DNA from: Rhodococcus xishaensis
GTDB taxonomy: Bacteria > Actinomycetota > Actinomycetes > Mycobacteriales > Mycobacteriaceae
Assembly: GCF_004011825.1 (NCBI RefSeq)
Contig: NZ_RKLO01000007.1
Span: 106,450 to 170,449, forward strand
DNA length: 64,000 bases
Reading direction: 5' to 3'
Shown: positions 8,841-19,633 of the stretch, in pieces
How positions within the stretch are numbered: the first letter of the stretch is position 1
Layout of the letters: every line of letters begins with the position of its first letter
Notes under the pieces: model-generated
The model's input: the letters and a program-made list of their open reading frames with translations, nothing else
The model's database searches: none
Told to the model about the DNA's origin: nothing
Translations under genes and position numbers: made by a program

Positions 8841-8967
8841 CGGGCACCTACGGCGACGAGGGCGCCCGCCGGTCGATCGCTGATGTCGTCGACCGGTGGG
8901 CGCCCTCGGGGTTCGCGAGTTCAAGCAGGCTGCCAAGGCCGCCGCGAAGGCGGCCAAGGGAAGGTAA
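8841..8967 (+). pseudogene. HhH-GPD 3'-end remnant, copy 3
   Basis: Similarity to the HhH-GPD gene begins just right of the IS end (CGGGCACCTACGGCGACGAG) and runs to its stop. TYGDEGARRSIADV is in one frame. A one-base deletion after the GTCGACCGG segment then moves VREFKQAAKAAAKAAKGR and the TAA stop into another frame. It is shorter than copy 2 because the IS truncates its left side. It lies 19 bases from the convergent amt stop. This may be the ancestral resident gene end or the scar of an earlier insertion. Confidence 0.82.
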
Positions 8968-8985
8968 TCCGCCCCGGAGGGATCG

Positions 8986-10320
8986 TCAGACCCCGTCCTT
9001 CTCCGATTCGGGGCGCTGACGCGGCTGCTCATGCTCGTGCTCACGCGAGAACAGGCCGTGCTGCAGTCCCTGCTGCGGACCGTGTGCGAGGACGGCGTGC
9101 TCGTAGGCCGTCTCGGCGTGCATCGCCAGGTCGATGCCGGAGGTCTCCTGTTCGGCGGTGACGCGGAATCCGATCGCACGGTCGATGAGCTTGCCGATGC
9201 CGAACGACACACCGAAGGCGTAGAGGCCGACGACGACGATCACGAGAATCTGCTTGCCGAGGAGGGTGAACCCGCCGCCGTACAGCAGCCCCTCCACACC
9301 GCCGGTCATCACCTGAGCGGCGAGCAGACCGATCAGCAACGTGCCGACGATGCCGCCGACCAGGTGCACACCGACGACGTCGAGGGAGTCGTCGTAGCCG
9401 AAGCGGAACTTCCAGCCCACCGCAAACGAGCACACGGCACCGGCGAGGATGCCGATTACGGCGGCACCGACCATGCTGACGTACCCGCACGACGGGGTGA
9501 TGGCAACCAGACCGGCGACGACACCCGAGGCGGCACCGAACGTGGTGGGGTGGCCGTCCCGCGTCTTTTCCACGAACAGCCAGCCGAGCAGACCAGCGCA
9601 GCCGGCGACAAGGGTGTTGAGGAACACTGCGGCGGCGAGGCCGTCCGCGGCCAGGGCCGAGCCCGCGTTGAAGCCGAACCAGCCGAACCACAGGAGGCCG
9701 ACACCGAGCAGGACCAGCGGGAGGTTGTGCGGACGCATCGGGTCGCTGCGGAACCCGATACGGGGGCCGAGCACGAGGGCCAATGCCAGCGCCGACGCGC
9801 CGGAAACGATCTCGACGACCAGGCCGCCCGCGAAGTCAAGCGCGCCGAGCTTGGAGATCCAGCCGTCCGGGCCCCACACCCAGTGAGCGACGGGAGCGTA
9901 GACCAGCAGCGTCCACAGCGGGACGAAGATCATCCACGACGAGAACTTGGCACGGTCGGCGATTGCACCGCTGACCAGCGCGGCGGTGAGGATGGCGAAC
10001 GTCAGCTGGAACGTCGCGAACAAGAACTCGGGCACCCCGGATGTCGCAGTGTCGGGGGTGATCCCGGCCAAGCCGAAGTGCTCGAGTCCACCGATGAGTC
10101 CGCCGCCGACGTCGTCGCCGAACGCGAGGCTGTATCCGACGAACAGCCACGCCACCGTGACCAGGGCGATCGCGATGAAACTCATCATGATCATGTTGAG
10201 CACGCCCTTGGAGCGGACCATGCCGCCGTAGAACAGGGCGAGGCCGGGCGTCATCAGCAGGACCATGGCCGTGCAGACCAGTAGCCACGCGGTAGTCGCG
10301 GGATCGATTGTCTCGAGCAT
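8986..10320 (-). CDS. amt: Ammonium transporter, Amt/MEP/Rh family
   Basis: A 444-residue membrane channel importing ammonium, with 11 predicted helices. The start (MLETIDPATTAWLLVCTAMV) resembles mature AmtB after loss of a signal peptide. The conserved VMLMTPGLALFYGGMVRSKG-like segment, the AHWVWGPDGWISKLGALDFA region and the FNAGSALAADGLAA segment are all present. The cytosolic tail after residue about 400 is His/Glu-rich (SREHEHEQPRQRPE). ATG at 10320 with GAGGAGAA upstream. No glnK or glnD follows it here, unlike the common amtB-glnK operon, so it stands alone, facing away from dnaX. Confidence 0.93.
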   Translation of the reverse strand: MLETIDPATTAWLLVCTAMVLLMTPGLALFYGGMVRSKGVLNMIMMSFIAIALVTVAWLFVGYSLAFGDDVGGGLIGGLEHFGLAGITPDTATSGVPEFLFATFQLTFAILTAALVSGAIADRAKFSSWMIFVPLWTLLVYAPVAHWVWGPDGWISKLGALDFAGGLVVEIVSGASALALALVLGPRIGFRSDPMRPHNLPLVLLGVGLLWFGWFGFNAGSALAADGLAAAVFLNTLVAGCAGLLGWLFVEKTRDGHPTTFGAASGVVAGLVAITPSCGYVSMVGAAVIGILAGAVCSFAVGWKFRFGYDDSLDVVGVHLVGGIVGTLLIGLLAAQVMTGGVEGLLYGGGFTLLGKQILVIVVVGLYAFGVSFGIGKLIDRAIGFRVTAEQETSGIDLAMHAETAYEHAVLAHGPQQGLQHGLFSREHEHEQPRQRPESEKDGV

Positions 10321-10505
10321 GTGAACTTCTCCTCACCGGCGGGTGTCACCGCACGCGAGCATCGACCTTCGCCTGCCGCAGTTTCCGGCTCGCGGCAACC
10401 ATGTTTCGTCCGTGTTTCGGAAATCTCTCCGCACTCGGGTTGGAGGGGACGCGTGGAGCGCGACGCCTGCCGCGAACTGTCGGTGATCGCCGGTAGTCTT
10501 TCGCC

Positions 10506-12551
10506 GTGGCCCTGTACCGGAAATATCGACCGGCTTCTTTTGCGGAGGTGGTGGGTCAGGAGCACGTCACCGAGCCCCTGAGCACCGCGCTCGACGCCGG
10601 ACGCATCACCCACGCCTACCTGTTCTCGGGGCCTCGGGGGTGCGGCAAGACGTCGTCGGCCCGCATCCTCGCGCGGTCGCTCAACTGCGTGCAGGGGCCC
10701 ACGTCCAATCCGTGCGGGGTGTGCGCGTCGTGTGTCGCGCTCGGTCCCGGCGGTGCCGGCAATCTCGACGTGATCGAGCTCGACGCCGCCAGCCACGGCG
10801 GCGTCGAGGACACCCGCGAGCTGCGTGACCGCGCGTTCTATGCGCCCGCCGAGTCGCGGTACCGGGTGTTCATAGTCGACGAGGCACACATGGTCACCAC
10901 AGCGGGATTCAACGCGCTGCTCAAGATCGTCGAGGAGCCGCCGGAGCACCTCATCTTCGTCTTCGCGACCACCGAGCCGGAGAAGGTGCTCCCCACTATC
11001 CGGTCCCGTACGCATCATTACCCGTTCCGGCTCCTGGCGCCGTCGACAATGCGCGGGCTGCTCGAGAGGATCTGCGCGCAGGAGCAGGTCCCCGTCGAGG
11101 ATGCGGTGTATCCGCTGGTCATCCGCGCCGGAGGCGGCTCGCCGCGTGATTCGTTGAGCCTGCTCGACCAGCTCCTCGCGGGCGCCGGCGACGAGGGCGT
11201 GACGTATGCGCGGGCGCTTGCGTTGCTCGGGGTCACCGACGTCGCACTCATCGACGAGGCCGTCGACGCCCTGGCCGCGAACGACGGAGCCAGCCTGTTC
11301 GGCACCATCGACAAGGTGATGGACGCCGGTCACGACCCGCGCCGCTTCGCCGTCGACCTGCTCGAGCGCCTGCGTGATCTGATCCTGATGCGCGCCGTCC
11401 CGGACGCCGCCGAACGCGGCCTGGTCGACGCCCCTGGCGACGTGCTCGAACGGATGCGTGAGGAGGCCGAGAAGATCGGGTCCGCGACCCTGGCCCGCTA
11501 TGCCGAGTTGGCGCACGCGGGTCTCGGCGAGATGCGCGGTGCCACCGCCCCCCGTCTGCTGCTCGAGGTGATGTGCGCCCGGATGCTGCTGCCATCGGCG
11601 ACGGACGCGGAATCGGCTGTGTTGCAGCGGCTCGAGCGGATCGAGCGGGGAATCGCGGCGCCCCCGCCCCCCTCTGCGCCGACTGCACCCCCTGCCGCTC
11701 CTCGCCCCGGGGCCGTAGAGCCGCCGTCGACGGGGCTGGTTTATCAGCGTCCGTCCCAGCGCCGCACGGCGGATGTCGACGCCCCCGCTCGGGAGGCGAC
11801 GCGGGCCACGCCCGAGCCCGAGCCGACCTCCACCCCGGCTCCGGCGCCCCCTCCCGTTCCGCAACCCGAGCCCGTCCGTCAGTCCGATCCGGAACCTGCT
11901 CAAATGCAACAGGTTTCGTCGGACCGTCCCGACGCGGCCGCGATCCGCGCCGTTTGGTCCGAGGTACGAGCGAAGGTGCGCGAGCGTAGTCGCACGGTCG
12001 AGGTGATGCTGTCCGGTGCGACCGTGCAGACGGTGGACGGCTCGCGTTTGGTGCTGGGCCACGACTCGGCTCCGCTGGCGAAGCGACTGGTCGAACCCCG
12101 CAACGGCGACGTCATCCGGGCGGCCCTGCACGACGTATTCGGTGGTGACTGGGAGGTCACCTGCGAACATGGCGCCGCCGCGGACGCCGCCACCCCGGCG
12201 TCGGACGCACCGGTGAGCGCCGCGCAACTACAAGCGAAAGCGCCTGCCGCTCCGCGCTTCTCCCGGCCCAGTCAGGCGCGCGCGGTCCCGCCGCCGTCGG
12301 GGCCACCCGCACCGGACCCAGACGACATTCCGCCCGAGGCGCCCGACTACCCGGACGATCCGGGACCGCCGCCCCCGTCGGCCGTCGATGACGGCTACGC
12401 CGCTTCTCCGCCTCCGACCACGCCGGAAGACGAGGAGGAGATGATGGCGGAGGCCGCCGTCCCGGTGGAGGAGACAAGTCGGGTCGACCCCGACGACGCG
12501 GCCGGTGAACTGCTCACCGAGGTCCTGGGCGCGCGCCAGATCGACGGCTGA
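10506..12551 (+). CDS. dnaX: DNA polymerase III subunit gamma/tau
   Basis: A 681-residue clamp-loader ATPase of the replisome. The N-terminus (ALYRKYRPASFAEVVGQEHV) is diagnostic. Walker A is GPRGCGKTSSARI (residues 42-54), the zinc cysteines are C61, C70, C73 and C76, and VFIVDEAHM is Walker B. The sensor-1 region is FATTEPEKV. After about residue 370 comes a long Pro/Ala/Glu-rich linker and then a tau-like domain, ending in a second Pro-rich acidic segment. GTG start. In mycobacteria dnaX lies near ybaB-recR; here about 15 kb of other genes separates them. No SRP RNA or tRNA is visible upstream. Confidence 0.96.
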   Translation: MALYRKYRPASFAEVVGQEHVTEPLSTALDAGRITHAYLFSGPRGCGKTSSARILARSLNCVQGPTSNPCGVCASCVALGPGGAGNLDVIELDAASHGGVEDTRELRDRAFYAPAESRYRVFIVDEAHMVTTAGFNALLKIVEEPPEHLIFVFATTEPEKVLPTIRSRTHHYPFRLLAPSTMRGLLERICAQEQVPVEDAVYPLVIRAGGGSPRDSLSLLDQLLAGAGDEGVTYARALALLGVTDVALIDEAVDALAANDGASLFGTIDKVMDAGHDPRRFAVDLLERLRDLILMRAVPDAAERGLVDAPGDVLERMREEAEKIGSATLARYAELAHAGLGEMRGATAPRLLLEVMCARMLLPSATDAESAVLQRLERIERGIAAPPPPSAPTAPPAAPRPGAVEPPSTGLVYQRPSQRRTADVDAPAREATRATPEPEPTSTPAPAPPPVPQPEPVRQSDPEPAQMQQVSSDRPDAAAIRAVWSEVRAKVRERSRTVEVMLSGATVQTVDGSRLVLGHDSAPLAKRLVEPRNGDVIRAALHDVFGGDWEVTCEHGAAADAATPASDAPVSAAQLQAKAPAAPRFSRPSQARAVPPPSGPPAPDPDDIPPEAPDYPDDPGPPPPSAVDDGYAASPPPTTPEDEEEMMAEAAVPVEETSRVDPDDAAGELLTEVLGARQIDG

Positions 12552-12620
12552 CTACGCGCGCGTACACAGGAAGGACCCTCGACCCTTCCCCTTTGCTCCT
12601 CCACGCTGCAGCATGGAGGT

Positions 12621-12896
12621 ATGGCGCAGTTCGATGCCTGTGTGAACATCGACCCGATGTGTACGGTCCTCACGATCCGTGACGCGACGGGGAGGGTTGT
12701 GCACCGCGAACGGAAGCCACCTCGGTGGGGGCTTATGCCGAGTTGCGACGATTTCGACTTCAAGGCAATCGATTCGGTGCTCCTCAGTGCCGGGTTTCGT
12801 CGGCCGACCACGGCCGAATGGGTTACCGGGCACTGGTCTGTGCACGCCGTCGTCGACGAGACCGCGGCGTCGGGAGCGGATGCCGGGACGCGTTGA
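12621..12896 (+). CDS. Small conserved-looking protein of unknown function
   Basis: A 91-residue protein downstream of dnaX that I do not recognise. It contains CVNIDPMCTVLTIRD, then RKPPRWGLMPSCDDFDFKAI and a tail with WVTGHWSVHAVV. It has no signal peptide or membrane segment. The ATG lies directly behind GGAGGT, closer than ideal, so initiation may be weak. Codon bias with G/C in third positions supports a real gene. It converges on the Rip3-like protease gene. Confidence 0.55.
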   Translation: MAQFDACVNIDPMCTVLTIRDATGRVVHRERKPPRWGLMPSCDDFDFKAIDSVLLSAGFRRPTTAEWVTGHWSVHAVVDETAASGADAGTR

Positions 12897-12941
12897 TCGC
12901 GCCGGGGGCGACGCCACACGGACATCCCAGACCGAGCGGGC

Positions 12942-14093
12942 TCACTCGGGGTCGGTCGGTGGTCGCTCGAGCGGAAGTCCCAGCGATGTCCGCTCGCACA
13001 CGCGCCGCAGGTCGGTAGCCGTGACGATACCGACCAGGCGGCCACTCGCGTCGACGACCGCGAGCAGGTCCATTCCCGGACGCAGCACGGCGGTGGAGAT
13101 CACGGTCTCGACGCGGGCGTCTGGACGGATGCGAGCCTCGTCAGCTAGTGGACGCGCGAGGCCGCCGATCACGCCCGCGCGATCGGCGGCGTGGGTGAGA
13201 TCTTGGAGCGAGAGCACACCCACGGGCCGGTCCGAGCGGTCGACCACGGGGAAGGTGCGGTGACGCAGCCGTGGCAGGATGTCGGCGACGAACGTGCGGA
13301 CGTCGTCGTCTGCGTGGACGACGGTCGGTGTCCGGGTCATGATTTGGCCGACTTCGAGGTCACCCAGCTGATGCCGCATCGATGCGTTCATCAACTCGAC
13401 GTTGGCGGCGTTGCGCAGGAACCAGCCGAGCAGAATCAGCCAAAGCCCGCCGATGTTCTGCGTGAACAGGACCTGGATTCCGCCGAGCGTGATCAGGATC
13501 AGCCCGAGGACGCGGCCACTGCGCGCGGCGCCGGCCGCGGCCGCCAGACGGTCTCCGCTGCGCCACCACAGCACGGCGTGCAGCACCCGGCCGCCGTCGA
13601 GGGGAGCGCCCGGCAACATATTGAACACGGCCAGAACGACATTCGCGATCCCGAGCCAGGCGAGTGACCCAGTGACGACTGGGTCGGCTACATCGCGGAG
13701 GAGCACGACGAGAAGCAGCGCTGCGATGCCGATCGCGAGGCTGGTGAGTGGACCGGCAAGGGTGATCCGCAATTCGGTGCGCGGGTCGTTCGGCTCGCTC
13801 TGCAGCTCGGACATTCCGCCGAGCAGCCACAGCGTGATCCGGCGGACGGGCACGCCGTCGTGGACGGCGACCACGGAGTGTGCCAGCTCGTGCGCTGCCA
13901 ACGACAGCACGAACACCACGGCCGCCAGTGCGCCGACCGACCAGTACTCCGCGATCGACCGTCCGGGATAGGCGGCGGGCAGAATTGATCCGGCCAGCAG
14001 TGCCGTGATCAGGGCGAGCGTCGCGAGCAGCGACCAGTGCAGATACAGCCGGATCCCGAACACCCGGCCGACCGGAATCGACCACTTCAGCAT
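12942..14093 (-). CDS. Site-2 protease, Rip3-like (M50 with CBS domains)
   Basis: An intramembrane zinc metalloprotease of 383 residues. The metal-binding motif HELAH is at residues 68-72 in a hydrophobic helix, and the third ligand lies in MLPGAPLDGGRVLHA. Around it are six or so hydrophobic segments. The C-terminal third holds a CBS pair (VGQIMTRTPTVVHADDDV and LAVVDASGRLVGIVTATDL). This architecture matches the M. tuberculosis Rip3 type, which lacks a PDZ domain. Such proteases cut membrane-bound regulators, and CBS domains usually sense adenylates. ATG at 14093 with AGGTGACC upstream. The substrate cannot be read from context. Confidence 0.88.
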   Translation of the reverse strand: MLKWSIPVGRVFGIRLYLHWSLLATLALITALLAGSILPAAYPGRSIAEYWSVGALAAVVFVLSLAAHELAHSVVAVHDGVPVRRITLWLLGGMSELQSEPNDPRTELRITLAGPLTSLAIGIAALLLVVLLRDVADPVVTGSLAWLGIANVVLAVFNMLPGAPLDGGRVLHAVLWWRSGDRLAAAAGAARSGRVLGLILITLGGIQVLFTQNIGGLWLILLGWFLRNAANVELMNASMRHQLGDLEVGQIMTRTPTVVHADDDVRTFVADILPRLRHRTFPVVDRSDRPVGVLSLQDLTHAADRAGVIGGLARPLADEARIRPDARVETVISTAVLRPGMDLLAVVDASGRLVGIVTATDLRRVCERTSLGLPLERPPTDPE

Positions 14094-14216
14094 CGGTCAC
14101 CTCACGCGGCTCGCACGGAGTGTCACCAGTATTCCATCGCCGTCGCGAGCTGGATGCGAGGGCCGTTGGTCATCTGGCTGCCGAGGCTCGAAGAGCCCGG
14201 GCCGAGCGGGTGACGG

Positions 14217-15929
14217 TCAGATCGCGGCAGTCGAGGTGGTCGGCAGGAAGTGGAAGCCGAACCCGACGTTGGTGGTGTTGGTGGGATCGGGGCCCGCACC
14301 GGGAGTGGTGACCTGAACGCGCGGGATCTCGCGCGGGGCCGGCGCCACGGTCGGGGCCTCCTGCCAGTCGGGTCGGGCCGCCTGAAGTTCCAGCACGATC
14401 TCGATGAGTGTGCTCTCGTCCCAGGGGCGGCCACCGACCTGGACGCCGAACGGCATGCCTGTCGCCGCCGACCGTCCCGCGGGGGTGGAGATCGCCGGCG
14501 CCCCCGTGTAGTTGGCCCAACCGACGTTTCCCATTACGCCGGTGAAGACCGAGACGCCCGCGATCTCGAGGCGCTTGACACCGTCGGCCTTTGCACCCGG
14601 AACGAGGATCGCATCGAGGTCGTTGTCGGCGAACATCCGATTGTATTCGTGCTGGTAGACCAGCCGATTCCGTGCCGCGGTCATGTAGTCGATCGACGGC
14701 ACCGCCAGGGAGCCGATCGCCAGGGCAGCGGCTGGGGCGCGGGAGAGCCGGTACAAGCCCATGCGGTCCTGGAACTGGCGGTGGTAACTGCCCATCTCCG
14801 CGGAATCGCCGGTCGTTATGTCTGCTGGCATTGTCGGCAGTTTGACGTCGACGGTGGTGCCGCCCAGCCGCCGGACGAGGTCTAGAAAGTCGTCGAAGAG
14901 CACACGTGTCGCGTCGGGCAGTGCGTCCACATCCGATCGCACCACGCCGAAGCGCTTGCCGGACAGCGGTGTGGGGCCGCCCTTCGCGGACAGGGGATAG
15001 CCCCCGTCGGGGACCGCCGGGCCCACCGCGGTGCACGGATCCTCCGGGTCCGCACCGGCCATGAAGCCGAGCATCAGTGCCGCATCGGCGACGCTGCGCC
15101 CCATGGGACCGGCGTGATCGCGGGTCCAGGTCAGCGGGATGACCCCGCGGACGCTGCAGCGTCCGAAGGTCGGCTTGATCGACGTGATTCCGCATGCGCT
15201 GGCCGGCAGTCGCAGCGATCCGCCGGTGTCGGTGCCGGTCGCGAGCGGGACGAAGCGCGCGGCAAGCACCGCGGCGCTGCCGCCCGAGGAACCGCCGGGG
15301 GAGAACTCGGTGTTCCACGGATTGCCGACCTGTTCGGTGGCCACGCCGATCGCGAACTCGTCGGTGTGGGCGTGCCCGAGCAGGACCATGCCGGCGTCCT
15401 TGAGCCGGCGCCACGCCGTCGAATCCCCGGCCGCGATGTTGCCCTCGAGAACGCGGCTGGATGCGGTCAGGGGCAGGCCCGACACGGCGAACAGGTCCTT
15501 GAGGGCCAGCGGGAGGCCGCACACCAGGGGGGCGGGGCCGTTGGTGCTCACGCTCTGCTGGGACAGTCGCTCCGCCGCAGCGTCTGCGGCCTCGTACGCC
15601 ATCTCCGGGTAGATCCGGATCCATCCGCCGATCTCGCCGTCGAACTCGGTGCTGCGGGACAGGCAGGCGTCCAGCAGCTCGCGCGGATGCAGCGCGCCGG
15701 ATTGCAGCAGGCTCGCTGCCTGCACCGCGTCGAGGAAGGCCGGATCGGTGACCGTGATCGAGTCGGGGCTGGGGAGTCCGTTCGCGGGCGCTTGGCTGCG
15801 CACGCGACTACGGGCACCGGCGGCCCCGTTCGCGCCGAGCGTCGCCGCACCGGCAGCTCCGAGCGCGGCCGCGCTCAGGAACCCGCGCCGTGACATTCCG
15901 GACCGCGACAGGCCCCTCGGTCCACCCAT
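14217..15929 (-). CDS. Secreted amidase with twin-arginine signal
   Basis: An amidase-signature hydrolase of 570 residues. Residues 14-16 (S-R-R) begin a Tat motif, SRRGFLSAAALGAAGAA, so it is exported folded. The Ser-cisSer-Lys triad is placed by GLPLALKDLFAVSG (Lys), SPGGSSGGSAAVLAARF (cis-Ser) and TDTGGSLRLPASACG (nucleophile Ser). The last 150 residues match the family C-terminus (PAISTPAGRSAATGMPFGVQ). GTG/ATG alternatives exist; the ATG at 15929 has AAGG upstream, while an ATG 11 codons later would still keep the Tat motif. The amide substrate is unknown. It is divergent from fadA. Confidence 0.88.
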   Translation of the reverse strand: MGGPRGLSRSGMSRRGFLSAAALGAAGAATLGANGAAGARSRVRSQAPANGLPSPDSITVTDPAFLDAVQAASLLQSGALHPRELLDACLSRSTEFDGEIGGWIRIYPEMAYEAADAAAERLSQQSVSTNGPAPLVCGLPLALKDLFAVSGLPLTASSRVLEGNIAAGDSTAWRRLKDAGMVLLGHAHTDEFAIGVATEQVGNPWNTEFSPGGSSGGSAAVLAARFVPLATGTDTGGSLRLPASACGITSIKPTFGRCSVRGVIPLTWTRDHAGPMGRSVADAALMLGFMAGADPEDPCTAVGPAVPDGGYPLSAKGGPTPLSGKRFGVVRSDVDALPDATRVLFDDFLDLVRRLGGTTVDVKLPTMPADITTGDSAEMGSYHRQFQDRMGLYRLSRAPAAALAIGSLAVPSIDYMTAARNRLVYQHEYNRMFADNDLDAILVPGAKADGVKRLEIAGVSVFTGVMGNVGWANYTGAPAISTPAGRSAATGMPFGVQVGGRPWDESTLIEIVLELQAARPDWQEAPTVAPAPREIPRVQVTTPGAGPDPTNTTNVGFGFHFLPTTSTAAI

Positions 15930-16167
15930 GCTCGAATCCCTTCCAGAAGTCCCGGCTGCCCCCGGAAGGGTAGCGGGCTACGGCAAAGTTCGCAGAAAGG
16001 ACACGTTCCGGTGCACGTGATCGCCTCGGTCACAGACCCGGATCGGTTCGGTCCTTTCCGGCCACCGGAACGCTTCCTAAGGTGGATTTGTCGAAATCTG
16101 TGCGTTGCACGAGTTGCCGTGACGGCACCCGAAGTGTGCACGGCAGACGTGAACAGGAAGGAACACC

Positions 16168-17382
<1,215 letters not shown>

Positions 17383-17414
17383 CGCTCACCGGACAGACAG
17401 GAGAGACGAGAACA

Positions 17415-19556
17415 GTGAGCGATCAGAACATCATCGCCTGGGAGCAGGACGCCGACGGCATCGTCGTGCTCACGATCGACGACCCGAACCAGGGCGCGAA
17501 CACCATGAACGAGCGGTACCTCTCGTCGATGCGGGCCACCGTGGACCGCCTCTACGCGGAGAAGGACTCGATCACCGGGGTGGTGCTGACGTCGGGCAAG
17601 AAGACGTTCTTCGCCGGCGGCGATCTCAAGAACATGATCGAGGTCGGACCCGAGGACGCCGAACAGATCTACGAACACTCCAACACCATCAAGTCGGACC
17701 TGCGTCGGCTCGAGACGCTCGGCAAGCCCGTCGTCACGTGCATCAACGGTGCAGCCCTCGGTGGCGGCCTCGAAATCGCACTCGCGACCCACCGCCGCAT
17801 CGCGGCCGACGTCAAGGGCGTCAAGATCGGCCTGCCCGAGGTCACCCTCGGCCTGCTTCCCGGCGGCGGCGGCGTTGTGCGCACCGTCCGCATGTTCGGC
17901 CTGATGACCGCTTTGACGCAGATGCTGCTGCAGGGTCAGCAGCGCAGGCCGCAGCAGGCCAAGGAGGTCGGGCTGGTCGACGAGCTGGTCTCCTCCGTCG
18001 AGGAGCTGGTGCCCGCCGCGAAGGCGTGGATCAAGGCCAACCCCGAGACCGGCTTCCAGCCGTGGGACAAGAAGGGCTACAAGATCCCCGGCGGAACCCC
18101 CGCCACCCCGGCTTTCGCCGCGAATCTGCCGGCCTTCCCGGCGAACCTGCGCAAGCAGATCAAGGGTGCCCCGATGGAGGCACCGCGCGCGATCATGGCC
18201 GCTGCCGTCGAGGGCAGCCAGGTCGACGTCGACAACGCCCTGCTCATCGAGTCCCGCTACTTCACCAAGCTCGTCACCGGTCGAGTCGCGAAGAACATGA
18301 TCCAGGCGTTCTTCTTCGACATGCAGGCCATCGGGTCCGGAGCGTCGCGGCCGAAGGACGTTCCCAAGCGGGAGATCAAGAAGGTGGGCGTGCTCGGCGC
18401 CGGCATGATGGGTGCGGGTATCGCTTACGTGTGCGCGAAGGCCGGATTGCCCGTGGTCCTCAAGGACGTGACCCTCGAGGCCGCCGAGAAGGGCAAGGGG
18501 TACGCCGAGAAGCTCGAGGCCAAGGCGCTCTCGCGCGGCAAGACCACCGAGGAGAAGTCCAAGGCCCTGCTCGACCGGATCACGCCCAGCGCGGACCCGG
18601 CCGACTTCGCGGGCGTCGACTTCGTCGTCGAGGCCGTCTTCGAGTCCGCCGATCTGAAGAAGAAGGTCTTCCAGGAGATCGAGGACATCGTCGAGCCGGA
18701 CGCCCTGCTCGGTTCGAACACCTCGACGTTGCCGATCACCGACCTCGCCACGGGCGTCAAGCGATCCGAGGACTTCATCGGCATCCACTTCTTCTCGCCG
18801 GTCGACAAGATGCCGCTGGTCGAGATCATCCGCGGTGAGAAGACCTCGGACGAGAGCCTGGCCCGCGTCTTCGACTTCGTGCAGGCGATCCGCAAGACCC
18901 CGATCGTCGTCAACGACTCGCGTGGCTTCTTCACCTCGCGCGTCATCGGCACGTTCGTCAACGAGGCGATCGCCATGGTCGCCGAGGGAATTGAGCCGGC
19001 GACCGTCGAGCAGGCGGGCATGCAGGCCGGCTACCCGGCGGCACCGCTGCAGCTGTCGGACGAGCTGAACCTGACGCTGATGCAGAAGATCCGCGCCGAG
19101 ACGAAGGCTGCAGCGTTGGCCGAGGGCAAGGAGCTTCCGGCGGACCCGGCGGGCGAGGTCATCAACTTCCTCGTCGAGGGCAACGACCGCAAGGGCCGCC
19201 TCGGTGGCGCCGGCTTCTACGACTACGAGGACGGCAAGCGTGTCGGCCTGTGGGAGGGGCTACGGGACAACTTCAAGTCCGGCTCGAACAAGGCGCCGAT
19301 CCAGGACCTGATCGACCGCATGCTCTTCATCGAGGCGATCGAGACGCAGAAGTGCTTCGACGAGGGTGTCATCACGTCCACCGCCGACGCCAACATCGGC
19401 TCCATCATGGGCATCGGTTACCCGGCCTGGACCGGTGGTGTCAGCCAGTTCGTCGCGGGCTACCCGGGCGGTAGGGCGGGCTTCATTGCCCGTGCCGAGG
19501 AGCTTGCTGCGAAGTACGGTGACCGCTTCACTCCGCCGGCGACGATGAAGGGCTAG
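17415..19556 (+). CDS. fadB: Multifunctional beta-oxidation protein (hydratase/dehydrogenase)
   Basis: Carries enoyl-CoA hydratase and 3-hydroxyacyl-CoA dehydrogenase activities in 713 residues. The N-terminal crotonase domain shows [14 protein letters not shown] and the oxyanion segment [14 protein letters not shown]. An NAD-binding Rossmann motif, [20 protein letters not shown], begins near residue 325. The dehydrogenase part has [27 protein letters not shown] and [11 protein letters not shown], then a second C-terminal dehydrogenase domain. GTG start at 17415 behind AGGAGA; the open frame extends upstream only as an antisense-like artefact across fadA. It pairs with FadA. Confidence 0.94.
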   Translation: MSDQNIIAWEQDADGIVVLTIDDPNQGANTMNERYLSSMRATVDRLYAEKDSITGVVLTSGKKTFFAGGDLKNMIEVGPEDAEQIYEHSNTIKSDLRRLETLGKPVVTCINGAALGGGLEIALATHRRIAADVKGVKIGLPEVTLGLLPGGGGVVRTVRMFGLMTALTQMLLQGQQRRPQQAKEVGLVDELVSSVEELVPAAKAWIKANPETGFQPWDKKGYKIPGGTPATPAFAANLPAFPANLRKQIKGAPMEAPRAIMAAAVEGSQVDVDNALLIESRYFTKLVTGRVAKNMIQAFFFDMQAIGSGASRPKDVPKREIKKVGVLGAGMMGAGIAYVCAKAGLPVVLKDVTLEAAEKGKGYAEKLEAKALSRGKTTEEKSKALLDRITPSADPADFAGVDFVVEAVFESADLKKKVFQEIEDIVEPDALLGSNTSTLPITDLATGVKRSEDFIGIHFFSPVDKMPLVEIIRGEKTSDESLARVFDFVQAIRKTPIVVNDSRGFFTSRVIGTFVNEAIAMVAEGIEPATVEQAGMQAGYPAAPLQLSDELNLTLMQKIRAETKAAALAEGKELPADPAGEVINFLVEGNDRKGRLGGAGFYDYEDGKRVGLWEGLRDNFKSGSNKAPIQDLIDRMLFIEAIETQKCFDEGVITSTADANIGSIMGIGYPAWTGGVSQFVAGYPGGRAGFIARAEELAAKYGDRFTPPATMKG

Positions 19557-19573
19557 CGGAGCACCGAGAAAAG

Positions 19574-19606
19574 CGGCTCCCGACCGGAACCACCGGTCGG
19601 GAGCCG
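19574..19606. terminator. Bidirectional terminator between fadB and methyltransferase
   Basis: A perfect 14-bp inverted repeat, CGGCTCCCGACCGG and its complement, with a five-base loop. It is flanked by AGAAAAG on the left and TTCTCT on the right, and lies between two convergent genes. Confidence 0.9.
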
Positions 19607-19633
19607 TTCTCTGTCTGGCAGGTGTTTCCTGGA

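Noticed and set aside
9031..10284. 417-codon plus-strand frame over amt
   Set aside because: Mirror of the ammonium transporter frame in GC-rich DNA; composition is Glu/Arg/His-rich with no domain.
10321..10505. SRP RNA or tRNA gene upstream of dnaX
   Set aside because: These often flank dnaX in actinobacteria, but I found no matching stem-loop motif or tRNA cloverleaf in these 185 bases.
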